Shown here: positions 23,454 to 37,026 of the stretch, in pieces
Layout: each line of letters opens with the position of its first letter
How positions within the stretch are numbered: position 1 is the stretch's first letter
Assembly: GCF_963576545.1 (NCBI RefSeq)
Contig: NW_026870402.1
Location: 248,001 to 312,000 of the forward strand
Length of the DNA: 64,000 nt
Direction: 5' to 3'
From: Limanda limanda
Lineage: Eukaryota; Chordata; Actinopteri; Pleuronectiformes; Pleuronectidae
Translations under genes and position numbers: made by a program
The notes under the pieces: generated by a model
What the model was told of the DNA's origin: nothing
Databases searched by the model: none
Seen by the model: only the letters and a program-made list of their open reading frames with translations

Positions 23454-25202
23454 ATCGATGCGCGCAACCCCATTTAGTGGGGGTAGAGCCTACTTGCAAG
23501 TCTCTCCGACCTTCACAAAAAAAGTTATTCAAGAATATCTCTTTCTCCTATGTGCTTTCATCCCTAACCCTAACCCTAACCCTTCCGAAAGTCGGAGAAG
23601 CTCAAGGATGGAACCGATCGATGCGCGCTACCCCATTTAGTGGGGGTAGAGCCTACTTGCAAGTCTCTCCGACCTTCACAAAAAAAGTTATTCAAGAATA
23701 TCTCCTCAGATTTGGGGGAATTTCGTCGGTCGACCTCTTCCGAAGGTCGTACAAGCTCGGGGATGGTACCAATCGATCCGCAGGACCCAAATTAGTCCAG
23801 ATGCAACCACTTTCCAAGTCTCTCCGACCTTCACAAAAAAAGTTATTCAAGAATATCTCTTTCTCCTATGTGCTTTCATCCCTAACCCTAACCCTAACCC
23901 TTTTGAAAGTCGGAGAAGCTCAAGGATGGTACCGATCGATGCGCGCTACCCCATTTAGTGGGGGTAGAGCCTACTTGCAAGTCTCTCCGACCTTCACAAA
24001 AAAAGTTATTCAAGAATATCTCCTCAGATTTGGGGGAATTTCGTCGGTCGACCTCTTCCGAAGGTCGTACAAGCTCGGGGATGGTACCAATCGATCCGCA
24101 GGACCCAAATTAGTCCAGATGCAACCACTTTACAAGTCTCTCCGACCTTCACAAAAAAAGTTATTCAAGAATATCTCTTTCTCCTATGTGCTTTCATCCC
24201 TAACCCTAACCCTAACCCTTCCGAAAGTCGGAGAAGCTCAAGGATGGTACCGATCGATGCGCGCAACCCCATTTAGTGGGGGTAGAGCCTACTTGCAAGT
24301 CTCTCCGACCTTCACAAAAAAAGTTATTCAAGAATATCTCCTCAGATTTGGGGGAATTTCGTCGGTCGACCTCTTCCGAAGGTCGTACAAGCTCGGGGAT
24401 GGTACCAATCGATCCGCAGGACCCAAATTAGTCCAGATGCAACCACTTTCCAAGTCTCTCCGACCTTCACAAAAAAAGTTATTCAAGAATATCTCTTTCT
24501 CCTATGTGCTTTCATCCCTAACCCTAACCCTTCCGAAAGTCGGAGAAGCTCAAGGATGGTACCGATCGATGCGCGCTACCCCATTTAGTGGGGGTAGAGC
24601 CTACTTGCAAGTCTCTCCGACCTTCACAAAAAAAGTTATTCAAGAATATCTCTTTCTCCTATGTGCTTTCATCCCTAACCCTAACCCTTCCGAAAGTCGG
24701 AGAAGCTCAAGGATGGTACCGATCGATGTGCGCAACCCCATTTAGTGGGGGTAGAGCCTACTTGCAAGTCTCTCCGACCTTCACAAAAAAAGTTATTCAA
24801 GAATATCTCCTCAGATTTGGGGGAATTTCGTCGGTCGACCTCTTCCGAAGGTCGTACAAGCTCGGGGATGGTACCAATCGATCCGCAGGACCCAAATTAG
24901 TCCAGATGCAACCACTTTCCAAGTCTCTCCGACCTTCACAAAAAAAGTTATTCAAGAATATCTCTTTCTCCTATGTGCTTTCATCCCTAACCCTAACCCT
25001 AACCCTTCCGAAAGTCGGAGAAGCTCAAGGATGGTACCGATCGATGCGCGCTACCCCATTTAGTGGGGGTAGAGCCTACTTGCAAGTCTCTCCGACCTTC
25101 ACCAAAAAAGTTATTCAAGAATATCTCTTTCTCCTATGTGCTTTCATCCCTAACCCTAACCCTAACCCTTCCGAAAGTCGGAGAAGCTCAAGGATGGTAC
25201 CG
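23454..25202. repeat. HOR-II copy (1749 bp), second super-repeat copy
   Basis: Starts 23454, 23617, 23935, 24253, 24565, 24722, 25040, each 5102 bp after the units from 18352. TTTTGAAAG, TTTACAAG and the short blocks are in place. Confidence 0.93.
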
Positions 25203-27275
25203 ATCGATGCGCGCTACCCCATTTAGTGGGGGTAGAGCCTACTTGCAAGTCTCTCCGACCTTCACAAAAAAAGTTATTCAAGAATATCTCTTTCTCCTAT
25301 GTGCTTTCATCCCTAACCCTAACCCTAACCCTTCCGAAAGTCGGAGAAGCTCAAGGATGGAACCGATCGATGCGCGCTACCCCATTTAGTGGGGGTAGAG
25401 CCTACTTGCAAGTCTCTACGACCTTCACAAAAAAAGTTATTCAAGAATATCTCCTCAGATTTGGGGGAATTTCGTCGGTCGACCTCTTCTGAAGGTCGTA
25501 CAAGCTCGGGGATGGTACCAATCGATCCGCAGGACCCAAATTAGTCCAGATGCAACCACTTTCCAAGTCTCTCCGACCTTCACAAAAAAAGTTATTCAAG
25601 AATATCTCTTTCTCCTATGTGCTTTCATCCCTAACCCTAACCCTAACCCTTTTGAAAGTCGGAGAAGCTCAAGGATGGTACCGATCGATGCGCGCTACCC
25701 CATTTAGTGGGGGTAGAGCCTACTTGCAAGTCTCTCCGACCTTCACAAAAAAAGTTATTCAAGAATATCTCCTCAGATTTGGGGGAATTTCGTCGGTCGA
25801 CCTCTTCCGAAGGTCGTACAAGCTCGGGGATGGTACCAATCGATCCGCAGGACCCAAATTAGTCCAGATGCAACCACTTTCCAAGTCTCTCCGACCTTCA
25901 CAAAAAAAGTTATTCAAGAATATCTCTTTCTCCTATGTGCTTTCATCCCTAACCCTAACCCTAACCCTTCCGAAAGTCGGAGAAGCTCAAGGATGGTACC
26001 GATCGATGCGCGCAACCCCATTTAGTGGGGGTAGAGCCTACTTGCAAGTCTCTCCGACCTTCACAAAAAAAGTTATTCAAGAATATCTCCTCAGATTTGG
26101 GGGAATTTCGTCGGTCGACCTCTTCCGAAGGTCGTACAAGCTCGGGGATGGTACCAATCGATCCGCAGGACCCAAATTAGTCCAGATGCAACCACTTTCC
26201 AAGTCTCTCCGACCTTCACAAAAAAAGTTATTCAAGAATATCTCTTTCTCCTATGTGCTTTCATCCCTAACCCTAACCCTAACCCTTCCGAAAGTCGGAG
26301 AAGCTCAAGGATGGTACCGATCGATGCGCGCAACCCCATTTAGTGGGGGTAGAGCCTACTTGCAAGTCTCTCCGACCTTCACAAAAAAAGTTATTCAAGA
26401 ATATCTCCTCAGATTTGGGGGAATTTCGTCGGTCGACCTCTTCCGAAGGTCGTACAAGCTCGGGGATGGTACCAATCGATCCGCAGGACCCAAATTAGTC
26501 CAGATGCAACCACTTTCCAAGTCTCTCCGACCTTCACAAAAAAAGTTATTCAAGAATATCTCTTTCTCCTATGTGCTTTCATCCCTAACCCTAACCCTTC
26601 CGAAAGTCGGAGAAGCTCAAGGATGGTACCGATCGATGCGCGCTACCCCATTTAGTGGGGGTAGAGCCTACTTGCAAGTCTCTCCGACCTTCACAAAAAA
26701 AGTTATTCAAGAATATCTCTTTCTCCTATGTGCTTTCATCCCTAACCCTAACCCTAACCCTTCCGAAAGTCGGAGAAGCTCAAGGATGGTACCGATCGAT
26801 GCGCGCAACCCCATTTAGTGGGGGTAGAGCCTACTTGCAAGTCTCTCCGACCTTCACAAAAAAAGTTATTCAAGAATATCTCCTCAGATTTGGGGGAATT
26901 TCGTCGGTCGACCTCTTCCGAAGGTCGTACAAGCTCGGGGATGGTACCAATCGATCCGCAGGACCCAAATTAGTCCAGATGCAACCACTTTCCAAGTCTC
27001 TCCGACCTTCACAAAAAAAGTTATTCAAGAATATCTCTTTCTCCTATGTGCTTTCATCCCTAACCCTAACCCTAACCCTTCCGAAAGTCGGAGAAGCTCA
27101 AGGATGGTACCGATCGATGCGCGCTACCCCATTTAGTGGGGGTAGAGCCTACTTGCAAGTCTCTCCGACCTTCACCAAAAAAGTTATTCAAGAATATCTC
27201 TTTCTCCTATGTGCTTTCATCCCTAACCCTAACCCTAACCCTTCCGAAAGTCGGAGAAGCTCAAGGATGGTACCG
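25203..27275. repeat. Expanded HOR-II copy (2073 bp), second super-repeat copy
   Basis: Starts 25203, 25366, 25684, 26002, 26320, 26632, 26795, 27113, exactly 5102 bp after the copy at 20101. It carries the same CTTCTGAAGG variant (TGA at 25490-25492). Confidence 0.93.
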
Positions 27276-29030
27276 ATCGATGCGCGCTACCCCATTTAGT
27301 GGGGGTAGAGCCTACTTGCAAGTCTCTCCGACCTTCACAAAAAAAGTTATTCAAGAATATCTCTTTCTCCTATGTGCTTTCATCCCTAACCCTAACCCTA
27401 ACCCTTCCGAAAGTCGGAGAAGCTCAAGGATGGAACCGATCGATGCGCGCTACCCCATTTAGTGGGGGTAGAGCCTACTTGCAAGTCTCTACGACCTTCA
27501 CAAAAAAAGTTATTCAAGAATATCTCCTCAGATTTGGGGGAATTTCGTCGGTCGACCTCTTCCGAAGGTCGTACAAGCTCGGGGATGGTACCAATCGATC
27601 CGCAGGACCCAAATTAGTCCAGATGCAACCACTTTCCAAGTCTCTCCGACCTTCACAAAAAAAGTTATTCAAGAATATCTCTTTCTCCTATGTGCTTTCA
27701 TCCCTAACCCTAACCCTAACCCTTTTGAAAGTCGGAGAAGCTCAAGGATGGTACCGATCGATGCGCGCTACCCCATTTAGTGGGGGTAGAGCCTACTTGC
27801 AAGTCTCTCCGACCTTCACAAAAAAAGTTATTCAAGAATATCTCCTCAGATTTGGGGGAATTTCGTCGGTCGACCTCTTCCGAAGGTCGTACAAGCTCGG
27901 GGATGGTACCAATCGATCTGCAGGACCCAAATTAGTCCAGATGCAACCACTTTCCAAGTCTCTCCGACCTTCACAAAAAAAGTTATTCAAGAATATCTCT
28001 TTCTCCTATGTGCTTTCATCCCTAACCCTAACCCTAACCCTTCCGAAAGTCGGAGAAGCTCAAGGATGGTACCGATCGATGCGCGCAACCCCATTTAGTG
28101 GGGGTAGAGCCTACTTGCAAGTCTCTCCGACCTTCACAAAAAAAGTTATTCAAGAATATCTCCTCAGATTTGGGGGAATTTCGTCGGTCGACCTCTTCCG
28201 AAGGTCGTACAAGCTCGGGGATGGTACCAATCGATCCGCAGGACCCAAATTAGTCCAGATGCAACCACTTTCCAAGTCTCTCCGACCTTCACAAAAAAAG
28301 TTATTCAAGAATATCTCTTTCTCCTATGTGCTTTCATCCCTAACCCTAACCCTTCCGAAAGTCGGAGAAGCTCAACGATGGTACCGATCGATGCGCGCTA
28401 CCCCATTTAGTGGGGGTAGAGCCTACTTGCAAGTCTCTCCGACCTTCACAAAAAAAGTTATTCAAGAATATCTCTTTCTCCTATGTGCTTTCATCCCTAA
28501 CCCTAACCCTAACCCTTCCGAAAGTCGGAGAAGCTCAAGGATGGTACCGATCGATGCGTGCAACCCCATTTAGTGGGGGTAGAGCCTACTTGCAAGTCTC
28601 TCCGACCTTCACAAAAAAAGTTATTCAAGAATATCTCCTCAGATTTGGGGGAATTTCGTCGGTCGACCTCTTCCGAAGGTCGTACAAGCTCGGGGATGGT
28701 ACCAATCGATCCGCAGGACCCAAATTAGTCCAGATGCAACCACTTTCCAAGTCTCTCCGACCTTCACAAAAAAAGTTATTCAAGAATATCTCTTTCTCCT
28801 ATGTGCTTTCATCCCTAACCCTAACCCTAACTTTTCCGAAAGTCGGAGAAGCTCAAGGATGGTACCGATCGATGCGCGCTACCCCATTTAGTGGGGGTAG
28901 AGCCTACTTGCAAGTCTCTCCGACCTTCACAAAAAAAGTTATTCAAGAATATCTCTTTCTCCTATGTGCTTTCATCCCTAACCCTAACCCTAACCCTTCC
29001 GAAAGTCGGAGAAGCTCAAGGATGGTATCG
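27276..29030. repeat. HOR-II copy (1755 bp) leading into the long duplication
   Basis: Unit order A-B-B-b-A-B-A, starts 27276, 27439, 27757, 28075, 28387, 28550, 28868. The a of HOR-II is a full A here. Markers GCTCAACGATGG before 28387, GATGCGTGCAACC at 28550 and CTTTT replacing the last telomeric CCCTT at 28831 all recur 9751 bp later. Confidence 0.91.
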
Positions 29031-32000
29031 ATCGATGCGCGCTACCCCATTTAGTGGGGGTAGAGCCTACTTGCAAGTCTCTCCGACCTTCACAAAAAAA
29101 GTTATTCAAGAATATCTCTTTCTCCTATGTGCTTTCATCCCTAACCCTAACCCTAACCCTTCCGAAAGTCGGAGAAGCTCAAGGATGGAACCGATCGATG
29201 CGCGCTACCCTATTTAGTGGGGGTAGAGCCTACTTGCAAGTCTCTCCGACCTTCACAAAAAAAGTTATTCAAGAATATCTCCTCAGATTTGGGGGAATTT
29301 CGTCGGTCGACCTCTTCCGAAGGTCGTACAAGCTCGGGGATGGTACCAATCGATCCGCAGGACCCAAATTAGTCCAGATGCAACCACTTTCCAAGTCTCT
29401 CCGACCTTCACAAAAAAAGTTATTCAAGAATATCTCTTTCTCCTATGTGCTTTCATCCCTAACCCTAACCCTAACCCTTCCGAAAGTCGGAGAAGCTCAA
29501 AGATGGTATCGATCGATGCGCGCTACCCCATTTAGTGGGGGTAGAGCCTACTTGCAAGTCTCTCCGACCTTCACAAAAAAAGTTATTCAAGAATATCTCT
29601 TTCTCCTATGTGCTTTCATCCCTAACCCTAACCCTAACCCTTCCGAAAGTCGGAGAAGCTCAAGGATGGAACCGATCGATGTGCGCTACCCCATTTAGTG
29701 GGGGTAGAGCCTACTTGCAAGTCTCTCCGACCTTCACAAAAAAAGTTATTCAAGAATATCTCCTCAGATTTGGGGGAATTTCGTCGGTCGACCTCTTCCG
29801 AAGGTCGTACAAGCTCGGGGATGGTACCAATCGATCCGCAGGACCCAAATTAGTCCAGATGCAACCACTTTCCAAGTCTCTCCGACCTTCACAAAAAAAG
29901 TTATTCAAGAATATCTCTTTCTCCTATGTGCTTTCATCCCTAACCCTAACCCTAACCCTTCCGAAAGTCGGAGAAGCTCAAGGATGGTACCGATCGATGC
30001 GCGCTACCCCATTTAGTGGGGGTAGAGCCTACTTGCAAGTCTCTCCGACCTTCACAAAAAAAGTTATTCAAGAATATCTCCTCAGATTTGGGGGAATTTC
30101 GTCGGTCGACCTCTTCCGAAGGTCGTACAAGCTCGGGGATGGTACCAATCGATCCGCAGGACCCAAATTAGTCCAGATGCAACCACTTTCCAAGTCTCTC
30201 CGACCTTCACAAAAAAAGTTATTCAAGAATATCTCTTTCTCCTATGTGCTTTCATCCCTAACCCTAACCCTTCCGAAAGTCGGAGAAGCTCAAGGATGGT
30301 ACCGATCGATGCGCGCTACCCCATTTAGTGGGGGTAGAGCCTACTTGCAAGTCTCTCCGACCTTCACAAAAAAAGTTATTCAAGAATATCTCTTTCTCCT
30401 ATGTGCTTTCATCCCTAACCCTAACCCTAACCCTTCCGAAAGTCGGAGAAGCTCAAGGATGGTACCGATCGATGCGCGCTACCCCATTTAGTGGGAGTAG
30501 AGCCTACTTGCAAGTCTCTCCGACCTTCACAAAAAAAGTTATTCAAGAATATCTCTTTCTCCTATGTGCTTTCATCCCTAACCCTAACCCTAACCCTTCC
30601 GAAAGTCGGAGAAGCTCAAGGATGGTACCGATCGATGTGCGCTACCCCATTTAGTGGGGGTAGAGCCTACTTGCAAGTCTCTCCGACCTTCACAAAAAAA
30701 GTTATTCAAGAATATCTCCTCAGATTTGGGGGAATTTCGTCGGTCGACCTCTTCCGAAGGTCGTACAAGCTCGGGGATGGTACCAATCGATCCGCAGGAC
30801 CCAAATTAGTCCAGATGCAACCACTTTCCAAGTCTCTCCGACCTTCACAAAAAAAGTTATTCAAGAATATCTCTTTCTCCTATGTGCTTTCATCCCTAAC
30901 CCTAACCCTAACCCTTCCAAAAGTCGGAGAAGCTCAAGGATGGTACCGATCGATGCGCGCTACCCCATTTAGTGGGGGTAGAGCCTACTTGCAAGTCTCT
31001 CCGACCTTCACAAAAAAGGTTATTCAAGAATATCTCTTTCTCCTATGTGCTTTCATCCCTAACCCTAACCCTAACCCTTCCGAAAGTCGGAGAAGCTCAA
31101 GGATGGTACCGATCGATGTGCGCTACCCCATTTAGTGGGGGTAGAGCCTACTTGCAAGTCTCTCCGACCTTCACAAAAAAAGTTATTCAAGAATATCTCC
31201 TCAGATTTGGGGGAATTTCGTCGGTCGACCTCTTCCGAAGGTCGTACAAGCTCGGGGATGGTACCAATCGATCCGCAGGACCCAAATTAGTCCAGATGCA
31301 ACCACTTTCCAAGTCTCTCCGACCTTCACAAAAAAAGTTATTCAAGAATATCTCTTTCTCCTATGTGCTTTCATCCCTAACCCTAACCCTTCCGAAAGTC
31401 GGAGAAGCTCAAGGATGGTACCGATCGATGCGCGCTACCCCATTTAGTGGGGGTAGAGCCTACTTGCAAGTCTCTCCGACCTTCACAAAAAAAGTTATTC
31501 AAGAATATCTCTTTCTCCTATGTGCTTTCATCCCTAACCCTAACCCTAACCCTTCCGAAAGTCGGAGAAGCTCAAGGATGGTACCGATCGATGCGCGCTA
31601 CCCCATTTAGTGGGGGTAGAGCCTACTTGCAAGTCTCTCCGACCTTCACAAAAAAAGTTATTCAAGAATATCTCCTCAGATTTGGGGGAATTTCGTCGGT
31701 CGACCTCTTCCGAAGGTCGTACAAGCTCGGGGATGGTACCAATCGATCCGCAGGACCCAAATTAGTCCAGATGCAACCACTTTCCAAGTCTCTCCGACCT
31801 TCACAAAAAAAGTTATTCAAGAATATCTCTTTCTCCTATGTGCTTTCATCCCTAACCCTAACCCTAACCCTTCCGAAAGTCGGAGAAGCTCAAGGATGGT
31901 ATCGATCGATGCGCGCTACCCCATTTAGTGGGGGTAGAGCCTACTTGCAAGTCTCTCCGACCTTCACAAAAAAAGTTATTCAAGAATATCTCTTTCTCCT

Positions 32001-35000
32001 ATGTGCTTTCATCCCTAACCCTAACCCTAACCCTTCCGAAAGTCGGAGAAGCTCAAGGATGGAACCGATCGATGCGCGCTACCCCATTTAGTGGGGGTAG
32101 AGCCTACTTGCAAGTCTCTCCGACCTTCACAAAAAAAGTTATTCAAGAATATCTCCTCAGATTTGGGGGAATTTCGTCGGTCGACCTCTTCCGAAGGTCG
32201 TACAAGCTCGGGGATGGTACCAATCGATCCGCAGGACCCAAATTAGTCCAGATGCAACCACTTTCCAAGTCTCTCCGACCTTCACAAAAAAAGTTATTCA
32301 AGAATATCTCTTTCTCCTATGTGCTTTCATCCCTAACCCTAACCCTAACCCTTCCGAAAGTCGGAGAAGCTCAAGGATGGTATCGATTGATGCGCGCTAC
32401 CCCATTTAGTGGGGGTAGAGCCTACTTGCAAGTCTCTCCGACCTTCACAAAAAAAGTTATTCAAGAATATCTCTTTCTCCTATGTGCTTTCATCCCTAAC
32501 CCTAACCCTAACCCTTCCGAAAGTCGGAGAAGCTCAAGGATGGAACCGATCGATGCGCGCTACCCCATTTAGTGGGAGTAGAGCCTACTTGCAAGTCTCT
32601 CCGACCTTCACAAAAAAAGTTATTCAAGAATATCTCCTCAGATTTGGGGGAATTTCGTCGGTCGACCTCTTCCGAAGGTCGTACAAGCTCGGGGATGGTA
32701 CCAATCGATCCGCAGGACCCAAATTAGTCCAGATGCAACCACTTTCCAAGTCTCTCCGACCTTCACAAAAAAAGTTATTCAAGAATATCTCTTTCTCCTA
32801 TGTGCTTTCATCCCTAACCCTAACCCTAACCCTTCCGAAAGTCGGAGAAGCTCAAGGATGGTACCGATCGATGCGCGCTACCCCATTTAGTGGGGGTAGA
32901 GCCTACTTGCAAGTCTCTCCGACCTTCACAAAAAAAGTTATTCAAGAATATCTCCTCAGATTTGGGGGAATTTCGTCGGTCGACCTCTTCCGAAGGTCGT
33001 ACAAGCTCGGGGATGGTACCAATCGATCCGCAGGACCCAAATTAGTCCAGATGCAACCACTTTCCAAGTCTCTCCGACCTTCACAAAAAAAGTTATTCAA
33101 GAATATCTCTTTCTCCTATGTGCTTTCATCCCTAACCCTAACCCTAACCCTTCCGAAAGTCGGAGAAGCTCAAGGATGGTACCGATCGATGCGCGCTACC
33201 CCATTTAGTGGGGGTAGAGCCTACTTGCAAGTCTCTCCGACCTTCACAAAAAAAGTTATTCAAGAATATCTCTTTCTCCTATGTGCTTTCATCCCTAACC
33301 CTAACCCTAACCCTTCCGAAAGTCGGAGAAGCTCAGAGATGGTATCGATCGATGCGCGCTACCCCATTTAGTGGGGGTAGAGCCTACTTGCAAGTCTCTC
33401 CGACCTTCACAAAAAAAGTTATTCAAGAATATCTCTTTCTCCTATGTGCTTTCATCCCTAACCCTAACCCTAACCCTTCCGAAAGTCGGAGAAGCTCAAG
33501 GATGGAACCGATCGATGCGCGCTACCCCATTTAGTGGGGGTAGAGCCTACTTGCAAGTCTCTCCGACCTTCACAAAAAAAGTTATTCAAGAATATCTCCT
33601 CAGATTTGGGGGAATTTCGTCGGTCGACCTCTTCCGAAGGTCGTACAAGCTCGGGGATGGTACCAATCGATCCGCAGGACCCAAATTAGTCCAGATGCAA
33701 CCACTTTCCAAGTCTCTCCGACCTTCACAAAAAAAGTTATTCAAGAATATCTCTTTCTCCTATGTGCTTTCATCCCTAACCCTAACCCTAACCCTTCCGA
33801 AAGTCGGAGAAGCTCAAGGATGGTACCGATCGATGCGCGCTACCCCATTTAGTGGGGGTAGAGCCTACTTGCAAGTCTCTCCGACCTTCACAAAAAAAGT
33901 TATTCAAGAATATCTCCTCAGATTTGGGGGAATTTCGTCGGTCGACCTCTTCCGAAGGTCGTACAAGCTCGGGGATGGTACCAATCGATCCGCAGGACCC
34001 AAATTAGTCCAGATGCAACCACTTTCCAAGTCTCTCCGACCTTCACAAAAAAAGTTATTCAAGAATATCTCTTTCTCCTATGTGCTTTCATCCCTAACCC
34101 TAACCCTAACCCTTCCGAAAGTCGGAGAAGCTCAAGGATGGTACCGATCGATGCGCGCAACCCCATTTAGTGGGGGTAGAGCCTACTTGCAAGTCTCTCC
34201 GACCTTCACAAAAAAAGTTATTCAAGAATATCTCCTCAGATTTGGGGGAATTTCGTCGGTCGACCTCTTCCGAAGGTCGTACAAGCTCGGGGATGGTACC
34301 AATCGATCCGCAGGACCCAAATTAGTCCAGATGCAACCACTTTCCAAGTCTCTCCGACCTTCACAAAAAAAGTTATTCAAGAATATCTCTTTCTCCTATG
34401 TGCTTTCATCCCTAACCCTAACCCTTCCGAAAGTCGGAGAAGCTCAAGGATGGTACCGATCGATGCGCGCTACCCCATTTAGTGGGGGTAGAGCCTACTT
34501 GCAAGTCTCTCCGACCTTCACAAAAAAAGTTATTCAAGAATATCTCTTTCTCCTATGTGCTTTCATCCCTAACCCTAACCCTAACCCTTCCGAAAGTCGG
34601 AGAAGCTCAAGGATGGTACCGATCGATGCGCGCAACCCCATTTAGTGGGGGTAGAGCCTACTTGCAAGTCTCTCCGACCTTCACAAAAAAAGTTATTCAA
34701 GAATATCTCCTCAGATTTGGGGGAATTTCGTCGGTCGACCTCTTCCGAAGGTCGTACAAGCTCGGGGATGGTACCAATCGATCCGCAGGACCCAAATTAG
34801 TCCAGATGCAACCACTTTCCAAGTCTCTCCGACCTTCACAAAAAAAGTTATTCAAGAATATCTCTTTCTCCTATGTGCTTTCATCCCTAACCCTAACCCT
34901 AACCCTTCCGAAAGTCGGAGAAGCTCAAGGATGGTACCGATCGATGCGCGCTACCCCATTTAGTGGGGGTAGAGCCTACTTGCAAGTCTCTCCGACCTTC

Positions 35001-35901
35001 ACAAAAAAAGTTATTCAAGAATATCTCTTTCTCCTATGTGCTTTCATCCCTAACCCTAACCCTAACCCTTCCGAAAGTCGGAGAAGCTCAAGGATGGTAC
35101 CGATCGATGCGCGCTACCCCATTTAGTGGGGGTAGAGCCTACTTGCAAGTCTCTCCGACCTTCACAAAAAAAGTTATTCAAGAATATCTCTTTCTCCTAT
35201 GTGCTTTCATCCCTAACCCTAACCCTAACCCTTCCGAAAGTCGGAGAAGCTCAAGGATGGAACCGATCGATGCGCGCTACCCCATTTAGTGGGGGTAGAG
35301 CCTACTTGCAAGTCTCTCCGACCTTCACAAAAAAAGTTATTCAAGAATATCTCCTCAGATTTGGGGGAATTTCGTCGGTCGACCTCTTCCGAAGGTCGTA
35401 CAAGCTCGGGGATGGTACCAATCGATCCGCAGAACCCAAATTAGTCCAGATGCAACCACTTTCCAAGTCTCTCCGACCTTCACAAAAAAAGTTATTCAAG
35501 AATATCTCTTTCTCCTATGTGCTTTCATCCCTAACCCTAACCCTAACCCTTCCGAAAGTCGGAGAAGCTCAAGGATGGTACCGATCGATGCGCGCTACCC
35601 CATTTAGTGGGGGTAGAGCCTACTTGCAAGTCTCTCCGACCTTCACAAAAAAAGTTATTCAAGAATATCTCCTCAGATTTGGGGGAATTTCGTCGGTCGA
35701 CCTCTTCCGAAGGTCGTACAAGCTCGGGGATGGTACCAATCGATCCGCAGGACCCAAATTAGTCCAGATGCAACCACTTTCCAAGTCTCTCCGACCTTCA
35801 CAAAAAAAGTTATTCAAGAATATCTCTTTCTCCTATGTGCTTTCATCCCTAACCCTAACCCTAACCCTTCCGAAAGTCGGAGAAGCTCAAGGATGGTATC
35901 G
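29031..35901. repeat. Mixed A/B segment, duplicated downstream
   Basis: Unit order A-B-A-B-b-A-A-B-A-b-A-B-A-B-A-B-B-A-A-B-B-b-A-B-A-A-B-B, starts 29031, 29194, 29512, 29675, 29993, 30305, 30468, 30631, 30949, 31112, 31424, 31587, 31905, 32068, 32386, 32549, 32867, 33185, 33348, 33511, 33829, 34147, 34459, 34622, 34940, 35103, 35266, 35584. Useful markers are TACCCTATTTAG (29194), GTGGGAGTAG (30468, 32549), GATTGATGCG (32386) and GCAGAACCC (in 35266). All recur between 37 and 45 kb. Confidence 0.9.
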
Positions 35902-37026
35902 ATCGATGCGCGCTACCCCATTTAGTGGGGGTAGAGCCTACTTGCAAGTCTCTCCGACCTTCACAAAAAAAGTTATTCAAGAATATCTCTTTCTCCTATG
36001 TGCTTTCATCCCTAACCCTAACCCTAACCCTTCCGAAAGTCGGAGAAGCTCAAGGATGGAACCGATCGATGCGCGCTACCCCATTTAGTGGGGGTAGAGC
36101 CTACTTGCAAGTCTCTCCGACCTTCACAAAAAAAGTTATTCAAGAATATCTCCTCAGATTTGGGGGAATTTCGTCGGTCGACCTCTTCCGAAGGTCGTAC
36201 AAGCTCGGGGATGGTACCAATCGATCCGCAGGACCCAAATTAGTCCAGATGCAACCACTTTCCAAGTCTCTCCGACCTTCACAAAAAAAGTTATTCAAGA
36301 ATATCTCTTTCTCCTATGTGCTTTCATCCCTAACCCTAACCCTAACCCTTCCGAAAGTCGGAGAAGCTCAAGGATGGTATCGATTGATGCGCGCTACCCC
36401 ATTTAGTGGGGGTAGAGCCTACTTGCAAGTCTCTCCGACCTTCACAAAAAAAGTTATTCAAGAATATCTCTTTCTCCTATGTGCTTTCATCCCTAACCCT
36501 AACCCTAACCCTTCCGAAAGTCGGAGAAGCTCAAGGATGGAACCGATCGATGCGCGCTACCCCATTTAGTGGGAGTAGAGCCTACTTGCAAGTCTCTCCG
36601 ACCTTCACAAAAAAAGTTATTCAAGAATATCTCCTCAGATTTGGGGGAATTTCGTCGGTCGACCTCTTCCGAAGGTCGTACAAGCTCGGGGATGGTACCA
36701 ATCGATCCGCAGGACCCAAATTAGTCCAGATGCAACCACTTTCCAAGTCTCTCCGACCTTCACAAAAAAAGTTATTCAAGAATATCTCTTTCTCCTATGT
36801 GCTTTCATCCCTAACCCTAACCCTAACCCTTCCGAAAGTCGGAGAAGCTCAAGGATGGTACCGATCGATGCGCGCTACCCCATTTAGTGGGGGTAGAGCC
36901 TACTTGCAAGTCTCTCCGACCTTCACAAAAAAAGTTATTCAAGAATATCTCTTTCTCCTATGTGCTTTCATCCCTAACCCTAACCCTAACCCTTCCGAAA
37001 GTCGGAGAAGCTCAGGGATGGTATCG
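35902..37026. repeat. Spacer between the long duplicated copies, itself a copy of 31.9-33.3 kb
   Basis: Unit order A-B-A-B-A, starts 35902, 36065, 36383, 36546, 36864. The first four units lie exactly 3997 bp after 31905, 32068, 32386 and 32549 and share GATTGATGCG and GTGGGAGTAG. One B (equivalent to 32867) is missing, so the offset then drops by 318. Confidence 0.89.
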
